Below, one piece after another: positions 22,373 through 35,025 of a stretch of 64,000 nucleotides of DNA (its first letter is position 1; each line of letters starts with the position of its first letter). The position numbers and the translations under genes were made by a program. The DNA is taken from NCBI GenBank assembly GCA_023374045.1, contig CM041776.1, forward strand, positions 285,461,873 to 285,525,872, given 5' to 3'. The notes below the pieces were generated by a model. It did no database searches, had not been told where the DNA came from, and was given only the letters and a program-made list of their open reading frames with translations. Origin of the DNA: Limonium bicolor (taxonomy: Eukaryota > Streptophyta > Magnoliopsida > Caryophyllales > Plumbaginaceae).

Positions 22373-22403
22373 TATTAATAAAGCTAAGTAGAGAGAGTGA
22401 CTG
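22373..22403 (-). repeat. copia 5' LTR stub
   Basis: Only the last 31 bases of the 5' LTR remain. They match 3593-3623 up to GACTG, where gypsy3 begins at 22404. The intact 3' LTR copy shows the uninterrupted sequence at this point, which proves an insertion here. Confidence 0.85.
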
Positions 22404-25400
22404 TGTAACACCCCAACCGTTAATCTCGTCATTACCTCTTAAACCGTCACTAATTACTCTTACTCACACAGCGGAACTCTAATTACAACGAGGGGTGAAA
22501 CAACGCCGTTAGCCACCCATGTGGCTAACCAGCGTTTCTTACATACCGTAACGGTCTGATGAACTAGAACAACCGAGTACCCAACAGAAATACAAACTCA
22601 ACTCATCACTTTGCTATACCGAGTCTACACTATACGGATGCCGATAACATACTCGGACTTAAACCTCATTCAAATGCATAAGTAATTACAATCTAACTAC
22701 CCATGCTTCATAGCAGTCCCCGTCCTACTCTCTCAAATGGTGGTCAGCTTCAAGTACCTGCACACTAAAAACGTTCCCCCTAGGGGGTCAGCTTACGCTG
22801 AATATGAATTTCGCATATACCGCGTGCTAACCGCGGTACGCCGACTACTTTGGGTCGGATATACATGGAGTTCATTTTAATCAAACAACATGCATCATAG
22901 CAATACAATATATAAATATATTACACAAGGATTCTACATCCAATCATGGAACACAATTCCTAACTAACATAACAAGGTTGTTAGTTGTATCTGTTTACTC
23001 TTAGGCCTTGAGGGTTATACCTCACTATGCCTTGTTTACTTATTCAATACCTCACCCGCTCTCTCGGGTTACTTATTCATATACACACCCATTCTCTTGG
23101 GCTACTCGTACTATACTCACCCACACTCTCGGGTTACTTATTCTCATTATCTCACCCACACTCTTGGGTTATTTATACTCATTATCTCACCCACACTCTT
23201 GGGTTATTCATACTCAAGCTCTTGTAGATTCTCGGGACACTACAGGTCTCCTACGTCACGCTTGTTACTCTGAATACATACTTAGGCCAAAACTCATGGC
23301 TCTCAAGCATAGTCTTACTTCCCCGGTTTCGACCCTACTCCGGGTCTAGCATGGTGGGAAGGTTCAACTAGCTCACGTAACTCTCTCTTAGTTCCTATCT
23401 CTTTTTACTTAGGTCCGACTACTCTCGGACTACCCTCATTCCCATACAATCCTCTCTCGGAGTTATAATAATATTATGTATATTAGTCTAGAAGCATCAC
23501 TCTCGATGTTTCTAATGACTTGGGAACATTACTTTAGTTCGGTTAATCTTGGGTTTTGAGAGTTACCCATACATTCCACTTAGTCATACTTTCGGTTATT
23601 TTCTTAAATCGGTAAAATCCTCATATAGGAGGTCGACCGTGTCTCAAGGGTATCACATAGTCCCTCAGGTCTCTTTTACCTTTCTTATGTTCACAACATT
23701 GGACTAACTTTAATCCTCTCAATGGAGGTTCATCATCTCCCCACTCATAATTTCGTGGATTGTTTCGATAAGGTTTTATAACCGTTATCGGGTATTTACT
23801 CAGCCCGTACATCTCCTCACATTCTAGGGGGTTCATATGACTACGTTATCGATGTACTTTAGTCGATAGTTTATGTGTTTGCACGTTTTCGTTATCATAC
23901 GCATCGACCAGATCTAAGGGTCTCTAACCAAACGTTACTCATTAGGAGTCGGTCTTTACACTATGTTAGACCTCACCGGAATTCAAGCATTTAGCTCATA
24001 CAATATACATCAAGACATACATAAACAACCAATGGTTCAACTTCATGCTTTAGTCTTGATTAAGCCGGCACACAAACACACAAATCAGAGTAACTCGGTT
24101 AGCATACGGGGCATGAGAAAATCATACCTTTCACCGGGGTTTTTACTCTACAGTGGCATCTCACCATGCTCAGGTCACGCACGACTCTCTGATAATGTTT
24201 CAAACATTATTATTAATACTAAGATCATACGGTACATAATTAAATGCTACTCCCGTACTTACCCCGTTTATCCCGTTATCTCGGTTTTACACTTGTTAAT
24301 TTGAGTTCTCATTTCTCACTCTCTTCTAACACTTTCTTACACTTCTTAGGGCCTTTACATGTCACCAAACAAGGCCTTAACATCTTATAACATCATTAGC
24401 ATTCAAACCCCCATCATTAGCAACCTTTAAAACACTCACGGGGCAATTCTGGGGGTGGTCCGGGACTTGGTCCTTACCTAAAGTCCCGGACCAATTGTTT
24501 TCCTAACTCTCGGCTGATTTTAGACTATGGTCCGGGACCTTGTCCTGGAGTATAGTCCCGGACCAGGGGTGTTCTGCAACTCTCGACCGTTTTTAAAGTG
24601 TGGTCCGGGACTTTGTCCAAGGACCAAGTCCCGGACCCTGCTAAAACCTGCTCCAAACTTGATTTTTCCACTCCAAATCAATCCTTAAACCACCCTTAAT
24701 CTTTCCATAAACTTTCCACAAGTTTTCCACATGTTTAACCACCTTTAAACATGCTCCAAACCTCTTCAAATCATGGGTTAAACCCTTACCCAAATTCTTA
24801 CTCAAAATCACTTATTTTGCATTCTAATTTTGCACTAAGGCACACTTGTGCATTTTCTAACTCCTCTTGGCACTTGCATTTGCACTCACTAATTTGGCCA
24901 TTCCAAAACTTCCAAGATAATGCACACCGAATACCAAGTTCCAAGACTCACTCTTAAAGCCTTAAATCTTCTTTGTTTTCTAAAAACTCCCTAGGCACTA
25001 ATCCACTCTTTTGCTACAGATTTTGCATCAATTTCCTCCCCTTGAACAAGCCTTCCTTAAGTGATTAACTAACTCAACTAAGTCTCCATCCACACCTAGC
25101 TAGTTTCTCTAGGTCATTCCTCACACACAACTATGCTCAAACCACTCACATTTCTACACAAATTTCGCCATAACTTGGCTACTTTTCTAACTTTGCCCAA
25201 AGTTGGTCTCATCACATTATTCAACTAAAACTAACCAAACCCATCATGGGTTCTACCAGCACACACAAGTTCACCCATACTCATCAAATTCTACAAATTC
25301 AACTCAATTCATAAATCATAAAGTGCATAACTCTTAGGCTCTTACATCAAGCATTATTTCACAAATGTTTTCTCACTTGCACTATCACAATACAAGCACA

Positions 25401-26808
25401 TTATTACCACAACTCAAGTGGGGTTCATTTATTCATTAACCCTTCCCAAATCCTAAAACATATAGGACAACACTAAGATAAGTTTCTTACCTTAAATTTT
25501 CACATATTCCTCCTTTGCTCTCCTTCCTTCTCCTCTCTTGATTTTCAGTCAAATTGGTCAATACCCTTGTCAACCTCCAAGTCAATACCGAAATGGGGGT
25601 TTAGACACAATTCAATTCCCCTAAGCTTATTAATTAAGCTAAGAGGCAAGGAAAGTGCTTAAAGCACAAAATGGAGATTTACCTTGAAACTTTAGGATGG
25701 CCTTTTGGTCATGAATCAAAGAATGACTCCCCATGAGCTTTTGAAGCTTGAATATGGCTCATTCAAGGAAGGAAAACAAGGGAAATTGGGGAGTCAAAAC
25801 CGGCCACCAAAGAATAAAGGAAATGATGAGATTTTGTGGTTTTTCTTACCTTAAACCAACAAGGAGACTCCAAGCTCCAAAAAGATGTGGTTTACTCTTC
25901 AAATGCCCAAAACCCATGAAAATGGAACTCCTCCATTTGAAATTTCGAAAAGATAGGATGATAGGGCTTGAGGAGAGGAGTTCAAATATATAATTTATTT
26001 CGAATTTGGAGCTTAAATGAGACTTGGGCATGAGGTAGAAGTGGAGTTGCCATTGGAGCCCTTTATTGCAGCTTGAAATCGTCCAAGCAAGGAAGGAGGA
26101 GGGGAGCATACGGATGAGAGAGATGAGGGAATTCAGATGAGAAGAAGGAAATGAGGAGAGAGAAGAAAGAAAAGGTAAGTAAGTAACTTTTTCACTATTC
26201 CCCTTTTTGACTTTTCAACTCTTCTTTTTATTTGTTAATTAGCTAATAGAGAGGGCTGACTAGTCTAATAAAACCGGCCCCATACACTATTTAAACTAGA
26301 GCGTTTTTCATTTTCTTACAGAAAACGCTCGTTATTTTACCCGGTTTGGCACTATTCACTCTCCGGGCCCGTTTTTCGGATTTTTTCTCGTTTCTTTATT
26401 TTTAATGGCTATTAAGCTTCCATTAATACTTAATTATAGTTATTTAATCAACTATAATTTTTACGGGTCCGTTTGACCACTTAAAGTCACGTTTTCGGGT
26501 TTTCTCGAAAAAACGTGCTTTAAAACTCCGTTAGCGTTTTAATCCATTATTTGGATCCGTTTTCTTCGGGAATCATTCACGTATACTAATTAAGCCTAAC
26601 TAAGCCTTAGGAATCCATCTCGGACCCTTACGAGATCATGTATCTCTTATTTAAATTTAATGCGCATTTTAGCGTTTTTCGCGTTTAACGCATTTTCTCT
26701 TCTCTTTTGGTTTTATCCTTTTTACCAATACTCTCTAGGCACATTTAGGCCCTTAATAATCATATTAGAGTAATTAAATCACCACTTTTAGATCCGGGGT
26801 ATTAAAAT
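22404..26808 (-). repeat. gypsy3 3' LTR
   Basis: About 4.4 kb. On the minus strand it starts near TTTAATACCCC next to the PPT and ends GGGGTGTTACA. It contains donor-like AAG|GTAA sites (minus-strand GT at 25850, 25682, 25490), a GGTCCGGGAC inverted-repeat array (24457-24637), five 35-40-bp 'CACCCACACTCTTGGGTTA' type repeats (about 23045-23215) and the double-hairpin block (22755-22800). No coding sequence is supported. Confidence 0.85.
22755..22800 (-). promoter_or_regulatory. Double hairpin plus T-run plus GCAGGTA, gypsy3 3' LTR
   Basis: On the minus strand: CAGC-GTAA-GCTG, then CCCCC-TA-GGGGG, then GTTTTTA and GCAGGTA. The 5' LTR copy is at 39374-39419. Confidence 0.6.
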
Positions 26809-27902
26809 CTACCCCCCTTAGGAACTTTGTCCTCAAAGTTGGTGAATCTTATATCGTTGGTCTCATGGCACTCTACGTCGAGGTTATAATACATGTATAA
26901 CCTTACAGACTCCACAAGTCCGACGCATTTCACACTACACATACCACACATATATCACAGCATGTATAGCAATCAAAAATACTCTTTTTACTCTCTCCAT
27001 GGAATCGGTCCGAAGACAAGAAGACACAACAGTCCTCGAATCCATATTGAGTAATATACTACTGATCCCTCAGGTACCGGTCATGTTGAACACTTACTCT
27101 TTCTGGTTCACGGCCGTTTCATGACAAATGGGCACTTACTCTCTCTGGCCCACGGTCCCTTCGGTTCTGATCAAAACGTTTCACATAAAAATAACCTCAG
27201 GCACTCTGGTTGACTCACTCAACACAGGATCGTCTCAGGGTACTCTCCCCGTCCCGCTTCCTTTGGAAAAATCACACACTATCATCACCCCCCGCCAACC
27301 GGCATTAGGACCGCCGCACGTACGGTGCAATGGTTTCAAAACTAATACTCGCCCACCGTTCTACCGGTCATAAAGACTTAAGGCCGCAGCCATTGGCGGT
27401 GATAGCGGTTTGAAAACCAGTTTTCATTTCCATCTTTATACTTGAAGAAAATTCTTTTTCAAATTCTGTTTGAAAATTCCTTTTAAAACATCACACAACT
27501 CCAAATCCGGTTTATGGTAGCTGTATCTTTTCTTAGCGTGATTACTTGTGACCACTTATAGGGAGCTTCAAGAATCATCCAACCCTGATGTGATCAGCAT
27601 CAGTGTTGAACTATCCTTCCACCCCAATTTGTGTTCGGTTTCCCTTGATCGCTAGCAGACCAAGTTCCACCTCCCACGTCAGTTTCAAACAATCAGATAG
27701 TCAAACATTTTCGTTTTCTATCTTTGACTCTTACTAGTTGTAATCATAAAACAATCCATTTAATTTATCTCAAGTTCCTAGAACTTAGGTAATCTATTAT
27801 TATCAATTTACTTGCTTACTTTTCCTAAGCAACTCATGACTCGTTCTCTCAAATTGTTACTCAATTTAAAACATACAACATACAACTCCAAAGGATGGGA
27901 CT
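26809..27902 (-). other. gypsy3 PPT and 3' interior
   Basis: The minus strand has AAGGGGGGTAGAT (26809-26820) beside the LTR, preceded by 'CTTTGAGGACAAAGTTCC', a phrase also found before the PPT of gypsy2 and, in part, gypsy1. The remainder to 27902 has no recognisable coding sequence. GGACT at 27898-27902 is the target duplication of the nested Athila-like element. Confidence 0.75.
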
Positions 27903-29432
27903 TGATAAGTGTGAAATATATCTATTTTTAGGGCCATAATTCATCCTATTTATTATAATTTATGTTATATTTCTCACTTATCGTATGCTTTTACTAAGAT
28001 TTATGTTTAGATGAGAACTGATATATTTTATGTGTCAAGTAAAACGGTGACATATATACATATATATTATATACAATACATATATTACCAATATATATTA
28101 TATATATAATACATATATATTCGTATATACGTATATATATAATACATATTGATATATACAGCACGTCACTTATTTTGTTGCATGGATTGACGCTGTATTA
28201 TACAAGAGGAGATGGGCCACATATGATTAATGAAGAAAATAATAATAAATGGGCTGCTCCCTTGGATTTGTACGTGGCCTTAAAATGAAAATCAGAAAAG
28301 AGGCTGCCGTAGTTGTGCATGAAGTTGGAGGCGCTTCATTCTTTTTGGAAAGGAAATTCACACCGGCAGAAAAGATAAAAAAAATGGTAAAGAGAGAGGA
28401 TATTTTACGATATTATTTTATCGGTACAGATAAACAAAGGCTGCTATATATAGCCATGCATACATCCGATTCAAGACGGCATACACGTCCCACCGCTGGG
28501 GCCTTGGCCTCTGTTGCAGCCATATTCACCAGCCATTCGTCCAACACCAGACCACCATCATCATTCTCTTTCATTCACACACCACCATCGTACACCAGAT
28601 CCACCGCACCACCACACCATCGACCAACAGGCCCACCATCGCAGCACTTCCACAATTTATTGTTGTTACATATAAATTCTTTCTCTATTATTTTATTACT
28701 TTATGTCTTTGTTTGAGTAGTTAGTTTAGCTCCCTGGATTGGGGTAGCAAACCGGATCTTCATATTTATTTTGTAATCTTTTCTCTACTTATTAGTGCAG
28801 TAGTTTAATTCCAGTTCTTCATACGCCTTAATTTTCTAGCTAATTATTAAAGCAATCTTTGTAGTTTTCTAATCAACACGCGAGAGCTGAGATAGATAAC
28901 AAGACGTAGGAATTAAACCTGATTAACGACTAGAAGCATGATCCTGCCTATAGGTTAATCGGTCTCAAATAGAAACTGTTCTTTATGCGATTAGTTGTGT
29001 CCGGATTAGAGCATTAGTCTGCTGCTAGTTCTAGCAACTGGTTAGGATTCGTTAGACTTAGCCGTTGGCGAATTAATTATAGTTTATGAGTTTATTGCAG
29101 AAATAGGGAAGAGTTTATTAATAGATTAGAAAGTGAAGGTTTGCAGAACAATCCGGGGTGCTTGCTTTTATTTAGAGTTTTACTCTTTATTTATTTGTTT
29201 AGTTTATTTTACTGTTTTATGTTAGTTTGTTGAGTCTTTCTTTTTATTAAATTAAGCAAACCTGAAAAGTGACGTTTCCTGTTTTCTTAGTTTAGTTTCT
29301 CAGTTAGTAAATAAATTGTCAGTTAATTGAACGAGGTCCCTGAGATCGACAACCCCCACTCAATTCACTATTCCGTAAAACGATAGGTACATTGCCTAGG
29401 TAGAAGTATAGTAACACATATTTCTGCTAACA
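27903..29432 (+). repeat. Athila-like 5' LTR
   Basis: 1530 bp. It contains ATATAT-rich palindromic tracts (about 28050-28160) and a TATATATA-type motif near 28445 followed by a C/A-rich stretch (28480-28640), a plausible promoter and leader. The short frame starting at 28249 is shared with the other LTR copy, where it is broken, and is probably not a gene. Confidence 0.9.
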
Positions 29433-29438
29433 AGTTTT

Positions 29439-29456
29439 TGGCGCCGTTGCCGGGGA
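29439..29456 (+). other. Athila-like primer binding site
   Basis: TGGCGCCGTTGCCGGGGA, six bases after the 5' LTR. It is a typical Athila/Tat-group PBS, in the literature matched to tRNA-Asp. Confidence 0.85.
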
Positions 29457-30290
29457 CCTCTAGCACGGTTGATTGACATTTTTATTTATTTGATTTAGAA
29501 TTTAATTTAGTTTTTCTACTTGTTTAATATTTGTTTTTTAATATTTTAATTTTTTATCATTCAGTACGATCAAATTCTTTTTGTTTTCATTTCCTTCGAA
29601 TTCGTTATTTCATTAGGTTATTATTATTACTTTTTTTAATCTTTTTCCGATTTTGTCTATTCTTTTCCTTTTTGATTTACTATTGTTTCGATTATTATTT
29701 TTTTTCTTAGTTGATACATTTGTACGGTAGGTTAAGTCCTCATTTTTTTTGCTGGTTAATTAGTTTTAGTTAGGATTAATTGTGGTTTCTAGTTTTACGT
29801 TCCGATTTGTTTCTGATAATAGGATTTAACGTAGTTATGAGTTACGACTTGAATTTTCTTTAATTAGGACTTTATTTTTGGTTTTGAGTTTAGGATTGAG
29901 TTTGTTTGATTTTGTTCCGTTAATTTGTTTTGATTAGATTTTGGTTTATGATTTTATTTCTCGATTATGATTTCAGTTGAGATTTGAGTTTTATTCGATT
30001 TAATTTCGATTTCTGATTTAGTTAGTTTCGCAGTACGCAAGTTTTCTATTCATTACATTTTTTATCTTTGATTTTTTATTTTATTTTATTTTCGTTTTAT
30101 TTTATTTTATTTATTTTTGTTTTTATTTTAGTTTTGTTTTCATTAATTATTTATTTTAGCAATTCTCTTTAAGGTTATATTTCGTCTCTCTTTGTTATTT
30201 AGTTTAGTTAATTTTATTTTTGTGTTTCTTTTCTATTTTTATTTTTATTTTACTTTTACTTTTTATTTTTTTGTAGGCTGGGTGTTAAAG
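29457..30290 (+). other. Leader of the Athila-like element
   Basis: A T-rich, gene-free leader of about 830 bp with long TTTTATTTT runs. It ends in 'TTTTTTTGTAG', an acceptor-like sequence shortly before the gag-like ATG at 30291. Confidence 0.6.
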
Positions 30291-31379
30291 ATGGAGAACA
30301 ACATGGATGAGTTGAGGAGAGTGCTGACACAATTGGAGACGACGGTTGCGATAATGAACATAGAGCAGAATTTGAACAAGTATAATCAGCCGGGTACTCA
30401 GAGTTACAACCAGTTTAGGCGACAAGATTATTACCAGCCACAACAATCATCTTATCGACAGCCTTATTGGTGGGAAGGTGAATAGACTAGAACGCAGATG
30501 GAGGTCGAGCAATTCTATGCCTATCAGGAGCCTCCTAAGGAGGATACGAGCAGGATAGAGAGTATGCTGGAGGAGCTCCTAGAGCAAAGAAAAGCCACTA
30601 ATGCTAAATTTTCTGAAATTGAATCTAAATTTGATGCTAAGTTTGCAGATCAGGCCGCCATTAATCAGAATTTGGAGAGACAGATGAGCCAGCTTGCAGA
30701 GCAGCTAGCACAGGAGCTGACAAACTTCCTCCAAAATCAAAGCAATTCGAACCTACTGAACCCATTTCAAGTAGAGACTTTGATAGGTGAAGACCATTCC
30801 AAGCCTATTATTTCTGAAGCTGAAGAAGAGTCTAATGAAGAGGTTGAGCGACATGCTGAAGAGTTATATTGCCCTCCCTCCCCAACCTCGACTCAACCCG
30901 ACTACCCAGTGATTGAGAATATTTTTTCTGATCCGGTCTGCGAACCAGTAGAGATACCAAAGGTAGTTTATTTCAGAGAGGTTGAAGAAATTGAAGCTTC
31001 CTCTGCAATTGTCTGCCAACAAGAATCTTCCATAGAGCCTTTAACACTTGAGGAAGATTTCTGCATCCTCAAATTTCAGAAGGAAGAGCCACTTCCAACT
31101 AGTCATCAACTTCACAATCAATCCAAAAAGCCTCAACAACAGGAGGAGGACATTTATGTCCTTGAATTTGAGGAAGACAATCCATCATCACCTGGTCTCC
31201 AATTAGAAATACGTTACCGGCAGTATCTCCTCAAACATCAGGTTTTGTGGAGTATTCACTTTCCTATTTTATTTGCCGAAGTAACGCTTTGTTTTGATCC
31301 AGGTGGTTTGCTTTTAATTACTGTCTATTTTGTTTTCCTGGCAAAGCTATTATCTACTTTTATTTTTGATCCAGGATAA
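30291..31379 (+). pseudogene. gag-like protein, split by one stop
   Basis: ATG at 30291. The same frame runs to 31377-31379 with a single TAG at 30483-30485. The first part (65 codons) has a coiled-coil-like 'LRRVLTQLETTVAIM' and a Tyr/Gln-rich stretch 'YYQPQQSSYRQPYWW'. The second (from 30498) has 'MLEELLEQRKATNAKFSEIE' and 'NLERQMSQLAEQLAQ', a long amphipathic helix as in the C-terminal gag of Athila-type elements, followed by a very acidic region. There is no zinc knuckle. It may help package non-autonomous RNA; this is inference. Its far C-terminus runs into duplicated 3' sequence. Confidence 0.6.
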
Positions 31380-32215
31380 CGAAGCAGGAGTCTAGCCAAA
31401 GACTATAAAGATGGGCAGCTTACTGGGAGGCAACCCAGTGGTTAAATTTGTGTTATGTTTTTATTTTTGTTTTCTTGTTTATTTTTGTTTTTCTTTTATT
31501 GTGACAATGGTGCCTGTGCTTTTAATGCAACGCTTTTCAGCGTTTTGTGGTAGTTGTGAGTGTGTGCAGGTGAAATTTTTATTATTATGGTGTTTGATGT
31601 ACCCCCAAGGTTGGACACTTGCTTGAACGCAAGTGTGAGGAACGCTACCCCCCTTGTTCGAGCTTAAGTGTGAGGAAGGGAACCTTCCTCAATCTACGAT
31701 ATCAGGGGAGTTTCAATTTCTCTTTATTTTTATTGTTTACGTTCAGCCTATCATGAATATTATGCTTAAAGTTGTTTTCCTACCAAAGCTATTATCTACT
31801 TTTATTTTTGATCCAGGATAACGAAGCAGGAGTCTAGCCAAAGACTATAAAGATGGGCAGCTTACTGGGAGGCAACCCAGTGGTTAAATTTGTGTTATGT
31901 TTTTATTTTTGTTTTCTTGTTTATTTTTGTTTTTCTTTTATTGTGACAATGGTGCCTGTGCTTTTAATGCAACGCTTTTCAGCGTTTTGTGGTAGTTGTG
32001 AGTGTGTGCAGGTGAAATTTTTATTATTATGGTGTTTGATGTACCCCCAAGGTTGGACACTTGCTTGAACGCAAGTGTGAGGAACGCTACCCCCCTTGTT
32101 CGAGCTTAAGTGTGAGGAAGGGAACCTTCCTCAATCTACGATATCAGGGGAGTTTCAATTTCTCTTTATTTTTATTGTTTACGTTCAGCCTATCATGAAT
32201 ATTATGCTTAAAGTT
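31332..32215 (+). repeat. 442-bp tandem duplication
   Basis: The block from about 31332 is repeated at an offset of 442 bp (31774), and the two copies are virtually identical, including an identical 71-codon frame at 31411 and 31853. They lie in the 3' untranslated part of the Athila-like element and share the AAGTGTGAGGAA motif. Confidence 0.9.
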
Positions 32216-33234
32216 TATTTGTATATCAGTCTTTATGGTCCTGAATGAAATTCTTCATGAGTCTGGCATATTTTGAAAGCTCTTCTCTTGATTTTATTTT
32301 TGAACAATGAGGACATTGCTCCTCTTAAGTGTGAGGAAGAGTAGAAGATCTTTCTGAATATGCCAGTTGCACTTAAATGCCACACTTGTTTTTTATTGTC
32401 TTCTTGCTTTGAGAGAATCACTTCTTTGAGTGCCTATAAATATTGAATTCTTGGATGAAAATTTTTGCACAAATTTTGAAATCAAGCATGGTGACCACCT
32501 CAAGAATCTTTCTGCTTTAGGTTGTTTGTATATATATTTATTCAAATTAATCTGTTTTCACTGAAAGTTGATGGATTAGTTGATTGTGGAAACTGAATTA
32601 GTGTAACTTGGGATTTTGGAAATGATGTGAAAGTTTGGAATAAAAGGATAAGGCAAGGTACTCCGTTGATCAAAAGTTTTCCTAACAAAAGCAGGCCTCG
32701 TCTATCCGGTTATTAAGTCCTAGGGGTGCCTTAACACCTATCTACCTAAGGTCTCGGGATCTGGGATAGTTGGCCCAACACCGTTACATGGATGGAGAGA
32801 AAAGTCTGGGTTACGGAACAACTCTGCAATTCACAATAATTCGTTTGTTTTGTATATATTTCTTGAAGAAAATGTTTTTGCATGCGAAAGAAAAGTTAAT
32901 TGCAGTTTAATTTTTGTTTTTAATCATGAGTACGTGGTGTTGAAAGGTATCACAGAATAAGGTGTTACTTCACACCCCTTGTCATCCAAAGATTAGAGGA
33001 AAGGAATAGTGGAAGGTCCCAAGTTAATCTATATTCAGATTTTGTAATCTAACTTCTCCATGCTTTTAAAATATTTCTTTTTCACTGATTGCGAAAACCT
33101 ACAACCGGGAGCAGAACTATTCTTTTGATTGTCACTTTGCTAGCTTTCTGTTTTGCATTTGTTTGATCCTTAGGTTCCCTACTACGGCCTTAGAGATAGT
33201 TTAATTCTCTATTTGTTTGAGGACAAGTAAACGC
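32216..33234 (+). other. 3' untranslated region of the Athila-like element
   Basis: No coding motif seen. It contains the AAGTGTGAGGAAG motif at 32325-32339 and otherwise AT-rich sequence up to the PPT. Confidence 0.6.
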
Positions 33235-33250
33235 TAAGTGTGAGGAAGTT
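33235..33250 (+). other. Athila-like polypurine tract
   Basis: TAAGTGTGAGGAAGTT immediately before the 3' LTR. The same motif recurs upstream near 31631, 31664, 32073, 32106 and 32325. Confidence 0.7.
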
Positions 33251-35020
33251 TGATAAGTGTGAAATATATCTATTTTTAGGGCCATAATTCATCCTATATT
33301 TATTATAATTTATGTTATATTTCTCACTTATCGTATGCTTTTACTAAGATTTATGTTTAGATGAGAACTGATATATTTTATTTGTCAACTGCAGAAAACA
33401 GTGACATATATACATATATATTATATACAATACATATATATACCAATATATATTATATAATAATATATATTCGTATATATACGTATTATATATAATACAT
33501 ATTGATATATACAGCACGTCACTTATTTTGTTGCATGGATTGACGCTGTATTATACAAGAGGAGATGGGCCACATATGATTAATGAAGAAAATAATAATA
33601 AATGGGCTGCTCCCTTGGATTTGTACGTGGCCTCAAAATGAAAATCAGAAAAGAGGCTGCCGTAGTTGTGCATGAAGTTGGAGGCGCTTCATTCTTTTTG
33701 GAAAGGAAATTCACACCGGCAGAAAAGATAAAAAAATGGTAAAGAGAGAGGATATTTTACGATACTCCCTCCGTTAATTAATATCTGTCGTTTTAGGATG
33801 TGATTCTTGTTCAAAAATATCTGACATTCTAGCTTTTTGACACACCTCTTTCCACTTTTACCCCTACTATTTAATATAAAAGTAATTATTATGTAAATGG
33901 AAAAGTAAAAAGTAAGGGCACATGCGTCATTGTCATACTTTTCTTAATAAGTGTGCAAATTTCTAAAATGACAGTTATTGTTGAACGGAGGGAGTATTAT
34001 TTTACCGGTACAGATAAACAAAGGCTGCTATATATAGCCATGCATACATCCGATTCAAGACGGCATACACGTCCCACCGCTGGGGCCTTGCGCCTCTGTT
34101 GCAGCCATATTCACCAGCCATTCGTCCAACACCAGACCACCATCATCATTCTCTTTCATTCACACACCACCATCGTACACCAGATCCACCGCACCACCAC
34201 ACCATCGACCAACAGGCCCACCGTCGCAGCACTTCCACAATTTATTGTTGTTACATATTAAATTCTTTCTCTGTTATTTTTATTACTTTTATGTCTTTGT
34301 TTGAGTAGTTAGTTTAGCTCTCTGGATTGGGGTAGCAAACCGGATCTTCATATTTATTTTGTAATCTTTTCTCTACTTATTAGTGCAGTAGTTTAATTCC
34401 AGTTCTTCATGCGCTTTAATTTTCTAGCTAATTATTAAAGCAATCTTTGTAGTTTTCTAATCAACACGCGAGAGCTGAGATAGATAACAAGACGTAGGAA
34501 TTAAACCTGATTAACGACTAGAAGCATGATCCTGCCTATAGGTTAATCGGTCTCAAATAGAAACTGTTCTTTATGCGATTAGTTGTGTCCGGATTAGAGC
34601 ATTAGTCTGCTGCTAGTTCTAGCAACTGGTTAGGATTCGTTAGACTTAGCCGTTGGCGAATTAATTATAGTTTCCGAGTTTATTGCAGAATTAGGGAAGA
34701 GTTTATCAATAGATTAGAAAGTGAAGGTTTGTAGAACAATCCGGGGTGCTTGCTTTTATTTAGAGTTTTACTCTTTATTTATTTGTTTAGTTTATTTTAC
34801 TGTTTTATGTTAGTTTGTTGAGTCTTTCTTTTTATTAAATTAAGCAAACCTGAAAAGTGACGTTTCTTGTTTTCTTAGTTTAGTTTCTCAGTTAGTAAAT
34901 AAATTGTCAGTTAATTGAACGAGGTCCCTGAGATCGACAACCCCCACTCAATTCACTATTCCGTAAAACGATAGGTACACTGCCTAGGTAGAAGTATAGT
35001 AACACATATTTCTGCTAACA
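33251..35020 (+). repeat. Athila-like 3' LTR, with MITE
   Basis: 1770 bp, collinear with 27903-29432 apart from a 230-bp Stowaway insertion plus its TA duplication. Otherwise only scattered single differences were seen. Confidence 0.9.
33765..33994. mobile_element. Stowaway-type MITE
   Basis: 230 bp with 11-bp perfect inverted ends CTCCCTCCGTT (33765-33775) and AACGGAGGGAG (33984-33994), flanked by TA on both sides (33763-33764 and 33995-33996). The 5' LTR copy of the host element shows the empty site with one TA. These ends are standard for Tc1/mariner-derived Stowaway elements. Confidence 0.95.
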
Positions 35021-35025
35021 GGACT

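Larger units (their letters stand above)
3593..22403 (-). mobile_element. Ty1/copia retrotransposon, carries nested gypsy1
   Basis: The minus-strand order from right to left is 5' LTR stub, PBS, gag, protease, integrase, RT, (gypsy1 insertion 4651-18851), RT remainder, RNase H, polypurine tract, 3' LTR. Without gypsy1 the element is about 4.6 kb, the usual size for copia. The frame resumes across the insertion: the RT runs to 'KDLG' at 18852 and continues with 'SLSYFFG' just left of 4651. Its own 5' LTR is cut after about 30 bases by gypsy3, so its target duplication cannot be tested. The terminal sequence TATTAATAAAGC occurs at both 3593 and 22373. Confidence 0.9.
27903..35020 (+). mobile_element. 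Athila-like non-autonomous LTR element
   Basis: Complete, with a perfect GGACT duplication (27898-27902 and 35021-35025). LTRs of 1530 and 1770 bp (1538 bp without a MITE) start TGATAAGTGTG and end CTGCTAACA. The PBS-like TGGCGCCGTTGCCGGGGA follows the 5' LTR, as in Athila/Tat-type gypsy elements. The interior of 3.8 kb contains one gag-like frame but no protease, RT or integrase. The LTRs are almost identical, so insertion is recent. Confidence 0.9.

Noticed and set aside
23045..23215. Regularly spaced repeats that could suggest a CRISPR-like array
   Set aside because: Units of 35-40 bp are directly adjacent and degenerate without unique spacers, and the DNA is plant LTR sequence.
23008..23349. 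113-codon frame, repeated at 39627-39968
   Set aside because: Both copies fall in the two LTRs of gypsy3, over a short tandem repeat; this is not independent evidence of a gene.
28249..28716. 155-codon frame in the Athila-like LTR
   Set aside because: The other LTR copy breaks it with small changes and a MITE; it is LTR sequence with a T-rich, His/Pro-rich read-through.
31411..32068. Two identical 71-codon frames
   Set aside because: They are copies of the 442-bp duplicated untranslated region, hydrophobic only because of T-rich DNA.
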